Positions 45,453 to 58,700 of a stretch of DNA of 64,000 nt are shown here, one piece after another; position 1 is the first letter of the stretch, and each line of letters begins with the position of its first letter. Source of the stretch: Circinella umbellata (Eukaryota; Mucoromycota; Mucoromycetes; Mucorales; Lichtheimiaceae); assembly GCA_025093555.1 (NCBI GenBank), contig JAIWNF010000074.1:62001-126000 (forward strand). The letters run 5' to 3'. The notes under the pieces are model-generated. The model was not told the origin of the DNA and made no database searches. It worked only from the letters and a program-made list of their open reading frames with translations. The position numbers and the translations under genes are program-made.

Positions 45453-48400
45453 ATGATGACTTCGCTAATATCGGATCATAACCAAGTATCGTCATATAAA
45501 CATCGATCATCTCTTGTAAATATTATGAAAGGTACGGATCTCTCATAAGATGCATATCAACACTGAGAACCCGGTTTTGTTTTGTGTTCATTTATTAATT
45601 TTAGTAAGATTATTAGATCAAAATAAGAATGATTCTCAAGAAATCGAAAGACTAGCCATTGCCCAAAACAATGACACAAACGGTGTAAATCAAAAGGTGC
45701 GAGCATAAGAGGTGCCACACTCTATTTTATTATGTCTCACTTATTTATGCGCTATGTACTCTTCTTGTTTATGCCTAAACAAATTTTAATAGAGAGAACT
45801 TCGTCGTTCAATCAATGCAAAACAACAACAACGTCAAAATGCTCGGTTCGTAAAAAAACAATCAAGTCGTGAGGAGCTTCTTGCTTCAGAAATCGGTAAT
45901 AACCTTGTTTTTGAAGTACGAAGATTACGTGGAGAGATCAAGGAATCCGAGGCGATCCGAGCATCCGAACTTCAAAAGTATGAATATGCAGTACAACACC
46001 GAAATCAGTTGGAAAAACAGCATGGTACGTTCATATATACATATTAAATTAAGAAAATAAATTCCCATGAGATAAGTATGATAAAGTGGTATTATGATCA
46101 TGTGAATAGTGAAACTATTCCTCTTTCCTATCACTTTGTGTATAACTACATGGGATGATAACATGGATGTAAATACTGTATCAATGATGTCAGTATCATT
46201 AACAATAATATATATATATAGAAAAAATGAAGGACAGTATATGGACCCTGGAGCTTAAAAGCCAAGAATTGGAACAACAGCTTGAAATAGCAAATACAAA
46301 AGTGTCTCGACTGACGACCGAGAATACTCGATTGGAAAAGCAGCTTGACCAGATACATAATAGCACTTTGGAACAGCATAAAGCCGAACAAGAAACAAAC
46401 AATACAGCACGACGACAGCTTGAGCAACATCGTATCACGTTAGTCAAAGAATTGCGTGCCCTTAAAAAGGAAAACGCCAACATACACCAACAACTTCGAA
46501 CAGCCACAACAGAAGTTAGCTTATGGAAAAATAAAGTGGGACTTTTAAACAATTCTAATCAACCATCAATTTTGCCACCGAGCCCCTCGAAACATGAACA
46601 AGGTTTAGGAGACGAAAAAGCAACAACGACACCACCAGGTTCACTTCTTTCGATACAAGCTAAGAATCATGAAATTAAAATAAGAACGTTACAAAATTCG
46701 TTGGAGTATGCTCAACAAACTATATTGGATTTGCGGATGACTTTAGATAAAGAAAAATTGGATAGGATTGAAACCAAAAAAATGCTAGCTGAAAATCAAG
46801 AGACGATTGAAGAGTTACGACGGGATGCTTTAACAAATCAATCTTATCGACGAAAACAACAGTATCGACGTCAACGTACTAAGCAACATTTCAACAGTAA
46901 ATATAATAGTATAATTCGCATGGATAGTAGCAGCAGTAGTAGTGTTAGTGAAAGTGATAGTGCCAGTATCACAGATCATGAAGGAAGTATCGCCAAGGAA
47001 ACAAGTGAAAGAAAACATATTCGTAATTCTTTGTTTGACGAAATTATAAACTCTTCAGGATCTTCTAATGACAACGAGGTCAATAACCAGAATAAGGAAG
47101 TACAAGCAGAAAAAGTAAAGAATAGTAAAAGTGATGCACAAACACAAACCGATATTAATGTTTCTACCGTCGTAAATACTTACGGTAGAAAAGATGCTGG
47201 TGTGCAGTGCGACATACACAGCGGAGCCACTTCATCATTGACTCCATCCCCAATAACACACGAACAACAACACCGAGAATCTATAATAGATGAAAATAGT
47301 ATCAATAATAGCAGACTCAATTACTTGGAGCCAATTAAACGTGCTTTGTATGAAACATCAACGACTTTGCGCAACAGAGCATCAAAACATCAACCTATTT
47401 CAATGAATAGTAATATTCGACCAACACCTACAGTATCCACTCCAACTTCATTATCAATGAAAAAGCAACAACTGAAACAAAACACTTATTATCGTAATAC
47501 CAACACTATTACTTCAATAAAACGCTCTGAATCAACAGCAACAACTATCGGTTCTTCTAGCAAATCAAAGTTATTGACTTACGCAGCCAGATATAATAAC
47601 ATTGCTACTTCGCGAAGCAGCAGTAAAAGTAGTGACCATGAGAACAACAACGGCAGCAACAATAATAATAGTGATTCTCCAATGGCTCTTCTTCCAGCAC
47701 CTATTCCATCTATACCGATCGCAAACCCACGATACAAACTCGGTAGTAGTCGTGCCTCTTTAACAACGACAATAACTCCTTGTGCATCTATATCAGATAG
47801 CTTAACAACAATCAATAGACGATATTCTTCACGAACAACAGCATCAGCTTTATCTCCAAGCGATACAACCCTTCATACTCTGAATGAAGGTGTTACCTCG
47901 AGAACAGCGTCAATTAGTAGTAGTGAAGAAGAAGAAGAAGAAGAAACAATTGATTCTTTGGTTGTTCAATCTGTTACACAGACAATGATCGGTAATTGGT
48001 TATGGAAAAATACACGAAATTATGTTGTGGGTAAAAATGGCATTTCACATCGAAAAGGCCACATGCGATACGTATGGGTTCATCCTTATACGCGAACCTT
48101 ATATTGGGGTCCAACACAACCAGGAGTTGATCACGATGAATCAAAATCCAAAAGAGGTAATACTGTGATAAAGAAAAAAATCGGCAAAATTACTTCTTTA
48201 CATATCAATCAAAGTTACTGATTAACAGCTATTATTGTTGTTTTTATAGCTTTCATTAAGGATATTTGGTCTATACCTTGCACTGAGAATCCCTGCCCGC
48301 GTGTGCCATACAATCTTCTTATCCGAACTTCAACACGTGATTTAATCTTCCATGCACAAAATATGGAGCAGCATCAACAATGGATTATTGCACTTTGTTA

Positions 48401-48698
48401 CTTGCTTGGCCGTCCTAATGTACCATTTGAAAAGAATCCAAGTCATGCCTTTCCATCCCACCTTGATACTAGTATACATGAAGCCACTAGTTTATCTTTA
48501 AAGAGTGAAAACAATCCTTCCACTACATCTAATACAAAAATTTTGACTGATTCAATGATTCGAGTAGAGGAAGGGAACAGTTCAACACAAGACCATCAGC
48601 CAGAGGAAGACTGTGATTCGGATGATTCAGAAGATTTTATCAATATTCGACAATGCTGTAATGGAAAACATGATATATCAACCTTAGCTAGAAAGTAA
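45453..48698 (+). CDS. Coiled-coil/PH-domain cortical protein, Mcp5/Num1/ApsA-like
   Basis: Exons 45453-45531, 45605-45696, 45793-46024, 46222-48156 and 48250-48698 give about 928 residues. Residues ~60-330 are coiled coil (REELLASEIGNNLVFEVRRL, ELKSQELEQQLEIANTKVSR). The middle is disordered, Ser/Thr/Asn-rich, with a poly-Glu run. The C-terminus (~720-870) is an Mcp5-type PH domain: IGNWLWKNTRNYV, RYVWVHPYTRTLYWG, then VPYNLLIRTSTRDLIFHA and HQQWIIALCYLL. The last intron (48157-48249) was chosen because removing it joins KSKR to AFIKDIWSIP as in the family; reading through stops at 48221. Such proteins bind cortical phosphoinositides and anchor dynein for nuclear movement. It is shorter than yeast Num1 and nearer Mcp5 in size. 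Confidence 0.82.
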
Positions 48699-48772
48699 TA
48701 ACATGATTATTTTATTTTGTATTTTTTTGAAGAAAGGAGGAAGTGGATGGATAATTGTATATGAATTTGTTA

Positions 48773-50606
48773 CTACTCAAATTCTGTCATAAAATATCTT
48801 GCTCGATAATCGTCACTATTTTTATAAATAACGTTGTTGAATAAATACTCTTTCGTTTCATCTTTGCATAATTTTGTTCTCTCATTCTTTATTATTGTAT
48901 GATGATTTACCTGCACGTTAGAATACCATTGTCTGTTGGTGATGGTACAACACATCGCACCATATTATTTTGTCCAGATATTTTCGTTAATAATGCACCA
49001 GTTTGGGTATCATAGCAAAAAGCATTGCTTGATGTCTCGTCACCAATAAGTACAAAATCTTCATTATATGTAAAGGCGGGCTATATAAGGTGGGGCACAT
49101 AGTATGTTTTAGAGTTTTTTATTTTTAAGAATAAGCCATGTTTTTGCATGTTCCAAACGAAAAAAAAAAACTCTCAATTTTTTTACCTGTAACATTTGTG
49201 AAACCTGTTCATGTCCTCGATATTCGATAACTGTTCTGCCAGACGAAATATCCCATAAACGCATCGTTGAATCCAATCCAGCCGTTAATACAAACCGTTC
49301 ATTTCGCATGATACGTACACTGGATGCAGCACCACCACCATGAGCGCCTTCAATACATCTTACACATTGTCCTGATACACCATCCCATACACGTACAGAT
49401 CCGTCTGCAGAGGAAGTAGCAAATAATCGTCCAGTATGTGAATATCGGACTTGAGTAATTGGACCACGATGCATTTCATTTGTTTTTGAATTTGTAAAGC
49501 ATTGAAGGGTTTTTACATCATATATCCGTACTGCAGCATCATCTGTGCCTGCTAATAAAAAGTCACCTGATGGATGAAAACTGATCGATTTGACGGGCAA
49601 ACCATCCTATGAATTTACAAAATATTATTACTTTATCTTATTGAAATCATAATATAAGTGGGTCCATGTTGTGACTATATCTACCTGTAGATAACGGAAA
49701 GATCGTTTAACACCTGACTTTGACAAATCGAATAATTTAACACTTTGATCTTCGGCACAACTTGCTAATACTAAGCCATTAGGATGAAATGAAAGATCAT
49801 TGACAGGTGCGGTATGGTCGTACAATGTCCGAATAACAGGCTTATCGCCAGCTTCACCTGTGCGTTTTTTCATTTTTTGAACGTCAAGTACTTTGAGTGA
49901 AGAATCGTGCGAACCGGTGGCGGCAAATCGACCATCTGCGCTAAAAGCTGCTGTACGACAGGGTCCTTTATGTTGCGTATAATATAATTGTACGTAATTG
50001 GGTGGTGTTTTGCTAGCTAATATATGCAGTCGAGAGTGTGTGTTAAAACAAATGCCAACCGTTTTCTTTGCACCGTTGATCGATCTATTATACTTTATAT
50101 ACCTGCTGTTTGAATAGCTTCGGGATCAAAAGAGCTACCTTTAGCTTTTGCCCAATCTTGTGGTGATGATTCGGACGCGAGTTTTGCGTTATCTGCTGTA
50201 AATTCTTCGTCGTCAGATCCATCGCTTTCCACTAATATAGAAAAGCGAAGAGAGAGAGGGGGGGAATGCATATGCTCATGTCAATATGTATATATAAAAC
50301 GTCATTTGAATAAATTGCTGATCCATGGTTATACAATTACTTTTTTCTTTTCCGAGTTGCACTAATTCGAGTAGTTTATGGCTAGGTGTCATGTCGCTGG
50401 TTGCTCCTGTCGCGTCAGCCACGCTTTGGGCGATCGCCGAATAACCATAAGCGATCAATTGACTAGATTATAAAAAAATGATTTTCAAAAGATTAAGTTG
50501 AGGCCTTGTTGTCAAATGGCCATTATTTAAAAGTAAACAGATTAATTGCAAACCTTATAATAAGCGACAAAACCTCATTTTCTGATACTGGAGATGCTTC
50601 TTCCAT
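48773..50606 (-). CDS. Cleavage stimulation factor 50-kDa subunit (CstF-50) WD40 protein
   Basis: Seven minus-strand exons: 50606-50554, 50462-50341, 50231-50103, 50016-49685, 49606-49187, 49080-48911 and 48815-48773, for 422 residues. A short helical N-terminal dimerisation-like region (SENEVLSLIIRSQLIAYGYS) precedes about six WD40 repeats. CstF-50 landmarks include HKGPCRTAAFS, PVIRTLYDHTAPVNDLSFHP, VKSISFHPSGDFLLAGTDD, VRVWDGVSGQCVRCIEGAHG, LWDISSGRTVIEYRG and the end CSDDYRARYF. The protein serves nuclear mRNA 3'-end cleavage with CstF-77 and CstF-64. Budding yeast lacks this subunit, so its presence fits an early-diverging fungus. Length matches the animal proteins. It converges on the PH-domain gene, stop codons only 74 bp apart. 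Confidence 0.93.
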
Positions 50607-51881
50607 TGTGTAAAGTTGTTAAAAAAAGTATAAAAAAAGCTCGCTTGCTGGGTTTTCTCTTTTGCAGTGATATCACTATAAAAGGAAGCGAGGTTACAAT
50701 AGCAGAAATTTGGTGATAAAATTGATTTCTATGCAACTGGACTACAAGAATCGAGTTGGTCTTGATATTTATTGTATATTATATATTATTGAATAACTAT
50801 GAATAGATGAGTCATTTATATATAGATAACTTAAATCCCAGAATATAGATATTCGAATACAATGAATATCGGTTTATATTTACATGCATAATATGTCCTA
50901 CGTATGTTTCGGCGCGTGGTATCTTGGTTTTTTGGCCGAGTGAGTCGACATCGATCATTATATAACCACTCCTGTATATTATGCACAACAATTATAAGTA
51001 ATAGTGATAATAAGAGAAGTTTAAGCAGGTATTAAATCATGTAAGATTTCTTGGTACAATACCACTGCACATTTCTAGAAACTACTAACCAATATATTAG
51101 GTATATTCCTGATGTAATCTCTTTTCTCTACCAATACAACAAGTACATACTTACTCTCTCTCTCACGCACACACACAAGTTAACACACGTTTCTTTGTGC
51201 TAGCACTTGTAATGAAATGCAAGTACGCCATGTATAATTATAATTATATCTATTTCCCTGCCACCTTTAGACAATATGATACTTCTTTTTCTACCAATAA
51301 TGACATATGTTTCTTTATTATTATTGTAGTTCTCAAGACAGCTGGCACTAATTTTAAGATCCTCTGGGTCCAAGGTTTTTGGCTAGTTTACTGTGGATAC
51401 TCAAACCTTAAATGGTGTTGATGTAACGTTTTTCCCAATTTGTAAAAAAAAAGCTGTGCAATACCGTTGAGAGGGAAGAGGCATTAACCTGTCCTACTTG
51501 ATATCATAAGCATTATATCTTTGTAACTTTCATACATTTACCATCAAATGATTGTGTACGAAAGCGATGGGTTCTCATTACAATTTATTCTCTTTTTTTT
51601 CACATGTCAAAACATTAATCTGGCGAGTTCCTTTCAATTTTCTTATGATAAGTTAATGTACAGTTGGGATACTGTAATTGTATATTGAAATTCTTTACGA
51701 CTACTACTAATAGTAGTATGGTTGTTATTACGATTATTAATTAACAAGACATAATTTATTAGCTTCCTACGTACCATTTTTTCATTCTTTCTCTTATATC
51801 ATAGCATTTTGTGAATAAGATACCATTACAGTGGTACTTTCTTAAAGGATTACTACTACTATACTTTATTGATATCATATA
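50607..51881. other. Intergenic, no gene seen
   Basis: AT-rich spacer upstream of CstF-50, with short runs such as CTCTCTCTCACGCACACACACA near 51155. The short frame at 51197-51421 is compositionally biased and lacks any domain. Confidence 0.5.
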
Positions 51882-52191
51882 CAGTCAACCCCCTTTTCGC
51901 ACCTACAATTTTTACAACTCTTTCAGTTAAGCATCCTTTGTTTTTGGATTGTTAAAAATATTTAATGGGATCGCAACTTGCAACTTGCATCGAGGTTTTT
52001 GGGGGAGTTGTGATTATCGGGAGTAAACTATACTATATTCTTATGAACCATTATTCAAATAGAAAAATACCAAAATGTCACCAAAGCAAAACTGATGAGT
52101 TGTTGTATTTAAATATTTATATTGACTCTCGCTTGTTGCGAGTCTTTGGTTCTGCAAAAAAAAAAAAAAAATCAGGAAAACCCAGGGTTGA
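51882..52191. mobile_element. Possible decayed TA-flanked MITE
   Basis: The left end CAGTCAACCCCCTTTTCGC follows TA (51880-51881). The right end, inverted, reads TCAACCCTGGGTTTTCCTG and precedes TA. The ends agree over TCAACCC and TTTTC only. The interior (310 bp) includes the small hairpin GACTCTCGCTTGTTGCGAGTC. Similarity is weak, so this is tentative. Confidence 0.25.
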
Positions 52192-52919
52192 TATGTATTG
52201 ATTTTATAAAAATAGAAAAAAAAATTGTACAACTTTGATATTATATTATCCATTCCGGACTTCTTAATGGGGGTCGTACAAGTCATTAATGAGTGATGTT
52301 TACAGTCTTGGCACTGGAAAATGGGAGATCATTAAAGCCGGTTGATTTTCCAAGCAGCAAAACATACATAGTTTAGGTTCTTCAGTTATTGGGGCAACCA
52401 AAAAAAAGTAATTATTTAAAAAGAGTAGAATGTACATTTTGTATTATTGAATAATTAAAATAAGAATAATAGAAGTAAAAGTAGTAGTATATGAAATTTA
52501 TCAAAGGAGAATAAGTGGGATTGGTTTCTTCATTCTTTTCTGTTTTTGATAGATGAACAATAGGGAATAATAATAAATGTAGCAGAAGTAGATGTAGGAG
52601 TAATATGAATTAGGAAGAAAATAAAACAATACAGAGAAGTAAAATGAGAACACTGTTACAAACCAAGGGTTAAGGTTAAAGAAGAATTTCAAGAGATGAA
52701 TAAGGAAAAGAAAACAAAGTAGTACTATTAATAGTAAAGAAATATATGTAAGAGTTACAATAATAAAAATAATAGTAGAATACTAATAATAACGTATAAA
52801 GAAAAAATGAAATGCGATAGTAATAATGATAATAGTAATAGTAATAATAATAGTAATAATAATAATAGTAGTAGTAACAATAATAATAGTATAATAAATG
52901 TTGTTTTTGTTGTTGGGTT
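52192..52919. other. 3' flank of the zinc-cluster gene with AAT/AGT trinucleotide repeats
   Basis: From about 52800 to 52895 the plus strand is an imperfect (AAT/AGT)n array (52.82-52.89 kb), which yields artefactual Asn/Ser frames. It probably lies in the 3' UTR of the minus-strand factor. No gene seen. Confidence 0.5.
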
Positions 52920-55797
52920 TTACTGCATCATTCCACCACCTGGAGGAGGAGCACTACCAGGCGTCGTCCGGTCATACATATTATTAGTTGTTGGGTATCC
53001 CGCATGATGTTGTTGTGTGAAATAGGGTGGTGACGGTACTGAATTATGTGACCACATCGACCAACCGTCCGAAGAAGAATCCACGCTATTTGTACGTTGT
53101 AAATGAGGTGGTAATAAAGAAGGTGTTGCTGTTGAACTTGTTGTCGCCGGTAATAAAGGTCCGCAAAATGTCCGGACGTCTTGTTCCATCACACTCACCA
53201 ATGTCTTTGCACGTTCAAAATCATACATGTATGTAATTGATGATTTTGAAATATCCACTGATAGTTGTAAACATTGTCTTGAAAAATCTTGACATTTGTT
53301 GTCTTGATAGTTTAATAATTTAAAATAGACAATGTTGGCAAATAAAAAGCCAATCAATGGAACATTACACTCATCTCGTTGCTGTGACATGCATTCCAAT
53401 ATTTGGGTAATACTATTAGCAGCATCGATGCAAGTATATAAGCATTGTATAGAAAACGGTACGCTTGGAATGTGATCAGATGGAAAGAATGCTTGATATA
53501 GTAGAATTCTGTTGATGTTGTAGTAAATGTGGACATTGAGTACACAAAATCGTGCAAAGCTCGCCAAGTCGATATGATAATGCTGGTTGTTATTGTTATT
53601 ACTGTTGGTATTGTTGTTATCGTCATCAGTCATTACAGACGGTGGTGTTGTTGCACACGATGATGATGTAGTTGATGATGTCGGTTGAGGACTTGTTGGG
53701 TATCCAATATCTGGATTACGCCATTCTCCTGGCAAACTATTATAAAACTCTTGAAGTCGATCTTGCATTGTTAAGAGGTCAAGGGATAGATTGAGATCTG
53801 ATTTAGTATCTTGAGCTGCTACGAGTCGGGACATCACATCGTGGCGTAAGATCTGGAGTCGAATCATATAATACCAAGTGCTCCAGACATAATAGTCCAC
53901 GAGTTCTTGAGACGGTGGTCCGTTCAAATCAGTGTCCATCATTTCGGGTTTTTCTGGTGGCTGTGGTAATGGGCAACATGGATAAAACTGGCTCGATTCA
54001 ACTGATGTACTAGACCCACCTTGTAAAACACGATACCATGTATTAAAATAATACATGCACCAGACCAACTTGGCTTCATCTTCCGTAAATTGTCGATTAC
54101 TATCGTAAAGACCTAACTCTCGTGCCATACTATACGCAATCCATTCATAAATATATATTACACCTGAGTACCCATTTTGATAGCTACAGTACGACAATAG
54201 GATAGCTGCACGACAATTGTCCATTGAAGGTTCCTCATCAAAGCATTCTGATAAAAGTTCACGGCCTTTTAAACAGTAAGCAATGGACAATGCTTTGCCC
54301 ATATTATATTGGGGAGACTCGTGAGCGGGACGTTTACTCCACATATGTAACTGGAAAGCGTTACGCGCCGACATTGCACAAATGGCATAGATCAAGACCT
54401 TGGAAGGTGGGTGTTCAGGATCACGATAGCGAGCCAAGAAATCACTGGTGTCAATGATGGGTAATCGAATGGCTGAGCAACACGGTGATCGGCAATACAA
54501 ATCAACGAGGTTGTCGGTTAGCTCGTCCGATATATCAATGGGATAATCTTGAGGTAACGCGTGCGTTGGGTGTGACCACGAATTCCATACGGCAAACGAA
54601 AAACCGGACGACGTATGAATGGAGCTGGTATCATCCAATTCAACAGATTGTGCTATTCTCTGCCGTTCATCAGAAAGTGAAGGTGATCCATCATCTACTT
54701 CCGTGTCATTATCATTGTCAAGTGAGGGTGGTGATATATGCATTGACTTTTTAAATTGATCAACAAGCTTTGACAGATCATTGTATGAATTGACATTGCT
54801 TTCGACTGATAGGCCACGACCCGTGGATGTGATTTTCCATGCAAATGGTTGTAAAGGTTTCATCTTGAACGCGTTGTTGGTACGTTGAGAAAAATCTCTA
54901 GTTTTTTGCGCAAAATCCTTGGCCATCCGATCAATCGATTCTTGCCATTGATCCATTATTTTATTCATGGTTGTTAATACTTGTGAGACATGATTCGCCT
55001 TAGGTTCTGTTTTCATATAAATACATTCAAAGTTGTTGGCTTCGCACCGACTACAGCTAGGCAACGTGAGATCACATTGTTGTAAATCTTTGTAGCACTT
55101 CCCGCATGGATAGACTGAAAAATTGCTTGTTGATGCCACTCCTCGTTTTTGTTGTTCATTCTCTTCTGCGGTGACGTCCGATGATGCTACAGATATAGAA
55201 GAGCGTGTGTCTGATCGAGTATCTGATGCTTCTTCTGAAATGGATGGTACGGGGGATAAAGTCGAATTATCAGCGTCGTCTCCAGAAGCATTCCGCTGAG
55301 CAAGTCGTTGTAATGAGATGGTTGCCTTGAAATCTTTGGCACCCTCAGTCGATTTAAGACGATCACCAAATTTACGTATGCGATCGCCAAGTGTTTCTGT
55401 TGCCTTCTGAAGTTTTTTTAACGTTGGCGCTGCCTCGGGGTATGTACAAGTGATTCCACGCCTTTGACATCGAGAGCAAGCTGGTTTTTGACGATCGCAC
55501 GCATGCCTAAATGAAGATGAACAAAAAAATATATAGCTACGGATTAGAATACATATATTGATAAATATGTGAATCTCGGCATGGAATTTTCTTTCTTTTC
55601 ATTCCATTAGTCCCCCCTTTTTTTGACGATGCATGCCTGAAACCTCTACAACGAAAACATGCTGCTCCTAAATTATTAGACTTGTTACTATTGTTATTGT
55701 TAGTGTTAGTGTTATTGTCACCTATGCTGTTGTTATCGTTATTACTGGTAGTGTCGTTCTCGGTTTTAGTTGAAGATGAATCAGATGCATCAGCCAT
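52920..55797 (-). CDS. Fungal transcription factor with two Zn2Cys6 clusters
   Basis: Exons 55797-55637 and 55506-52920 give 915 residues. After an Asn/Ser-rich start the first cluster spans the intron: ACFRCRGF-RHACDRQKPACSRC with the last Cys in GITCTY (Cys 47, 50, 57, 64, 67 and 74). A second full cluster follows 114 residues later: PCGKCYKDLQQCDLTLPSC and SRCEANNFEC (Cys 188, 191, 198, 205, 208 and 215). Both are CX2CX6CX6CX2CX6C. Downstream, YPIDISDELTDNLVDLYCRS, VLIYAICAMSAR and a following MARELGLY segment form a fungal-specific regulatory domain. The C-terminus is Pro/Ser/Thr-rich. The protein should be a nuclear regulator; targets are unknown. The intron appears to be GC-AG. Confidence 0.85.
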
Positions 55798-58700
55798 ATA
55801 CGAAAATCGGAATGGAAAAATAAAATAAACAAGGAACGAAGTGGTGTGAAAGTGAGTGGTGGTGGTGGTGGTTGCTTTTGTGTTTTATACGCTTTTTATT
55901 CGTTTGTTTATTTGTTGCGTTTTAAGGTATATGTTGAACGTTTGTTGTTTGTCTTTTTCTCGTCTTTTTCTTCCTATGTGTATATGATTTTATGCCAAAT
56001 GTGTATGTTTGCTAAATATAAATAATATCCCAACCTTCTTTTTTTTTGGTGGAGTTGGACTTATTACAATTAATTTAAGGTAGCTGTGGCGAACAAGAGA
56101 GAGGGGAAAAGAGTGAGAGAAGGGCTGGAAACTAGTCGAAGCACAACATGGAGCTCACTTTCTACCACAGCACATAAGCAGCCAATGGGATTTTCGCCCG
56201 GTTAGGGGGGTGGAGAGTGCGTGGGGGGAGAAGGCTGTAAACAATCAGTAAGCAGGGCCTTTTTGTGTAACCATGAGAACGATAATATTATGTTCCAGAT
56301 TTTTATTGGCAGGTTTTGTGGTCGGTTGATAGCGCTGAATTGATTAGTGTGGCGACAATCACCATGGTTTATCCTATAGTAACAGTAGAAAAGTAAATAA
56401 CAAACTTAAAAGCATCATAATTTTTGAATAATTTGTTTTGTAAGTTTTGTATTTTTGTACAAAGAAAACAAAAGAGGTTATACCGACAAAAACAGATAGC
56501 CAAATATGTGAAAATGTGTATTGTTTACCCGCTTTATTTCCTGAGTTGAGGATTTCGGATATACTTTTTTTAACTACGGAAACACATTCTCAATACACAT
56601 AAATATACTTTATTTCATTACATTAACTGCGTACAATACTATAAATTGCTTGGTTGCATTTTGTCAGAAATGCTAACATAACTGAAATACAGGAATTAAA
56701 TATTGATTTTGGAAGAGGATGTAGGATGACCCCACATTAATATCATAATCTTTTAATGTTCCTTCGATACTATTCAATATCAATCATAAATTGGAAGAGT
56801 TGATAAATGTACTCTTACAATGAAGGAAAATCAGCATGTGCAAAAAGTAGGTTTACTTCTATTAATTAAGCAGTCGTATTGTTGGGTCCTGTAATGAAAT
56901 TGTTTAACAGGCCAAGTTTATTTGCCAGCTCTCGTAATGCCACCAAAAATAAGATCTGGACCAACTTATATACGGGTATGATCTCCACGATTCTTGTAAG
57001 ACTAAATTTACTACTAGCATTTTTTTCGGTTACATTAACAGATAGTGGTTCCATACCTCATTAATAAATATATATTGATACATTAAAGATATTTTGATGT
57101 GATGCTTCTGTGATCTGGGAACAGCTACCCCTAACAAAACGTCAGTATCATTGTCGGGTAATAAGGAGAACAATTTTCGTTTATACAACTTCTGGAGCAC
57201 AACATTGAGATATCGCTGGAGTTTTGTTATAAATAATACGCTCGTTTTATTTGATAAAAGTACTGGTATCTAACCCTTTTCCCTGCTTACATGCGCAGGG
57301 TTTTCATATATATATATATATATTAATTTCTATATCGGTCTCGAACAAAAATGTCTGTGTTCAACAGAGACGTAAAAAAAAAACGAAAAAAATTAATTGT
57401 AAAAGTGCTAGGATGATTTTTTTGTAGCTTTATTACAAATGTAAACGTAAAAATTATCTTGACATACATAATAGGAATCAGAAAATCAACGTATTATATA
57501 TTAGTTCAGTAAATTTGTTCCTGATATATCTAACCTTCAAAATTCCTTAAAACACAGTAGTGGTACATGCTAATAGTAGATGGATCATGATAAAAATATA
57601 TCTTTGCAGTTACATCCTGATTTGAGACGAAAGATAGATGGCTTATTTATTCACTAAAAGATAAAATGACTTGATTCATTACTATATATATTTACGTAAA
57701 ACAATTATTCAGTTGAAAAGCTCAACTTTGTGTTTTAAGATAATTGGTAAATACTGATTTTTACAAGCTCTGGCTATTCTACACATTAAAATATATTGAA
57801 CGTCGTCGTTAAACATATATATATATATATACTATGAGATTTTCTCATCTACGTACTTAACAGTATCTATAAAGGTAAGTCGCCCAAAAAGGGCGTTACC
57901 TGCATAAGGTCACATTCAGAAATAAGCATGGTTCTTCCTTTGGAAAATTTATGTATAATAAATGACGCGAGAAAAATACTTCATAGAAAGTTTAAATATT
58001 TATCGATGCGATTATTTAATAGGATATTGAGTCACAATTGAATCATTCAGTCATTCTATTGATAGCTTGAAAAATAAACCATGGAGTATATAACTACTGT
58101 TATTACGTATGAACGTTTCTATCTTGATTTTTTACCTTACAAACAGTAATAAAATCTTGGAATAATCAAAAGTGAACATCAGCTTTTTTGCAACAATCAC
58201 CATATAAATTTTAACAAGGATAATCATTTTCTTGGTGTGTTATTCAACTATATTATAGCTTTCAAATTTATTGGGATGCATCATCTGGGTCTTCCTTCCA
58301 CTGTTAATGAAATTCGCATTATTGATGGTTATCATTTAAAGTCGATTCAAGAAAAAGGAATAACGATGGAATAGGCAAAAAATTAAATTTTATCGTATTA
58401 TACGTCATTCAAAAAAAAATTATACTTTGATCACAACACCCATCTCTCAACTATTGTAACGATATTTGAAATACCTTTCCTTCTTGATGTTAGCTAATAT
58501 TCTCGTCACTCCCATGAAGTGGTTGGCTACTCTGACAATTTAAATCAACTAGCGCATGATCGTAGAGTTTTCATGAAAAAACAATAGAATTTGATAAGAC
58601 TGACAAAATAATATGTATCGAGACCCGCGAAAAAAAGGAATATTGTTACCATCTAGTACTATCTATTGTTTGATATACCATACATTACAATACTTATTAA

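Noticed and set aside
48157..48221. Early stop of the PH-domain protein at 48221
   Set aside because: It lies in a GT-AG intron (48157-48249). Splicing restores a complete PH domain that matches the family.
52807..53007. Asn/Ser-repeat plus-strand frame
   Set aside because: Produced by the (AAT/AGT)n tract and by antisense of the zinc-cluster gene's 3' end.
56866..57064. Opposed 61- and 62-codon frames on both strands
   Set aside because: Neither shows a domain, a splice partner or codon bias. Mirror-image frames in AT-rich DNA are expected by chance.
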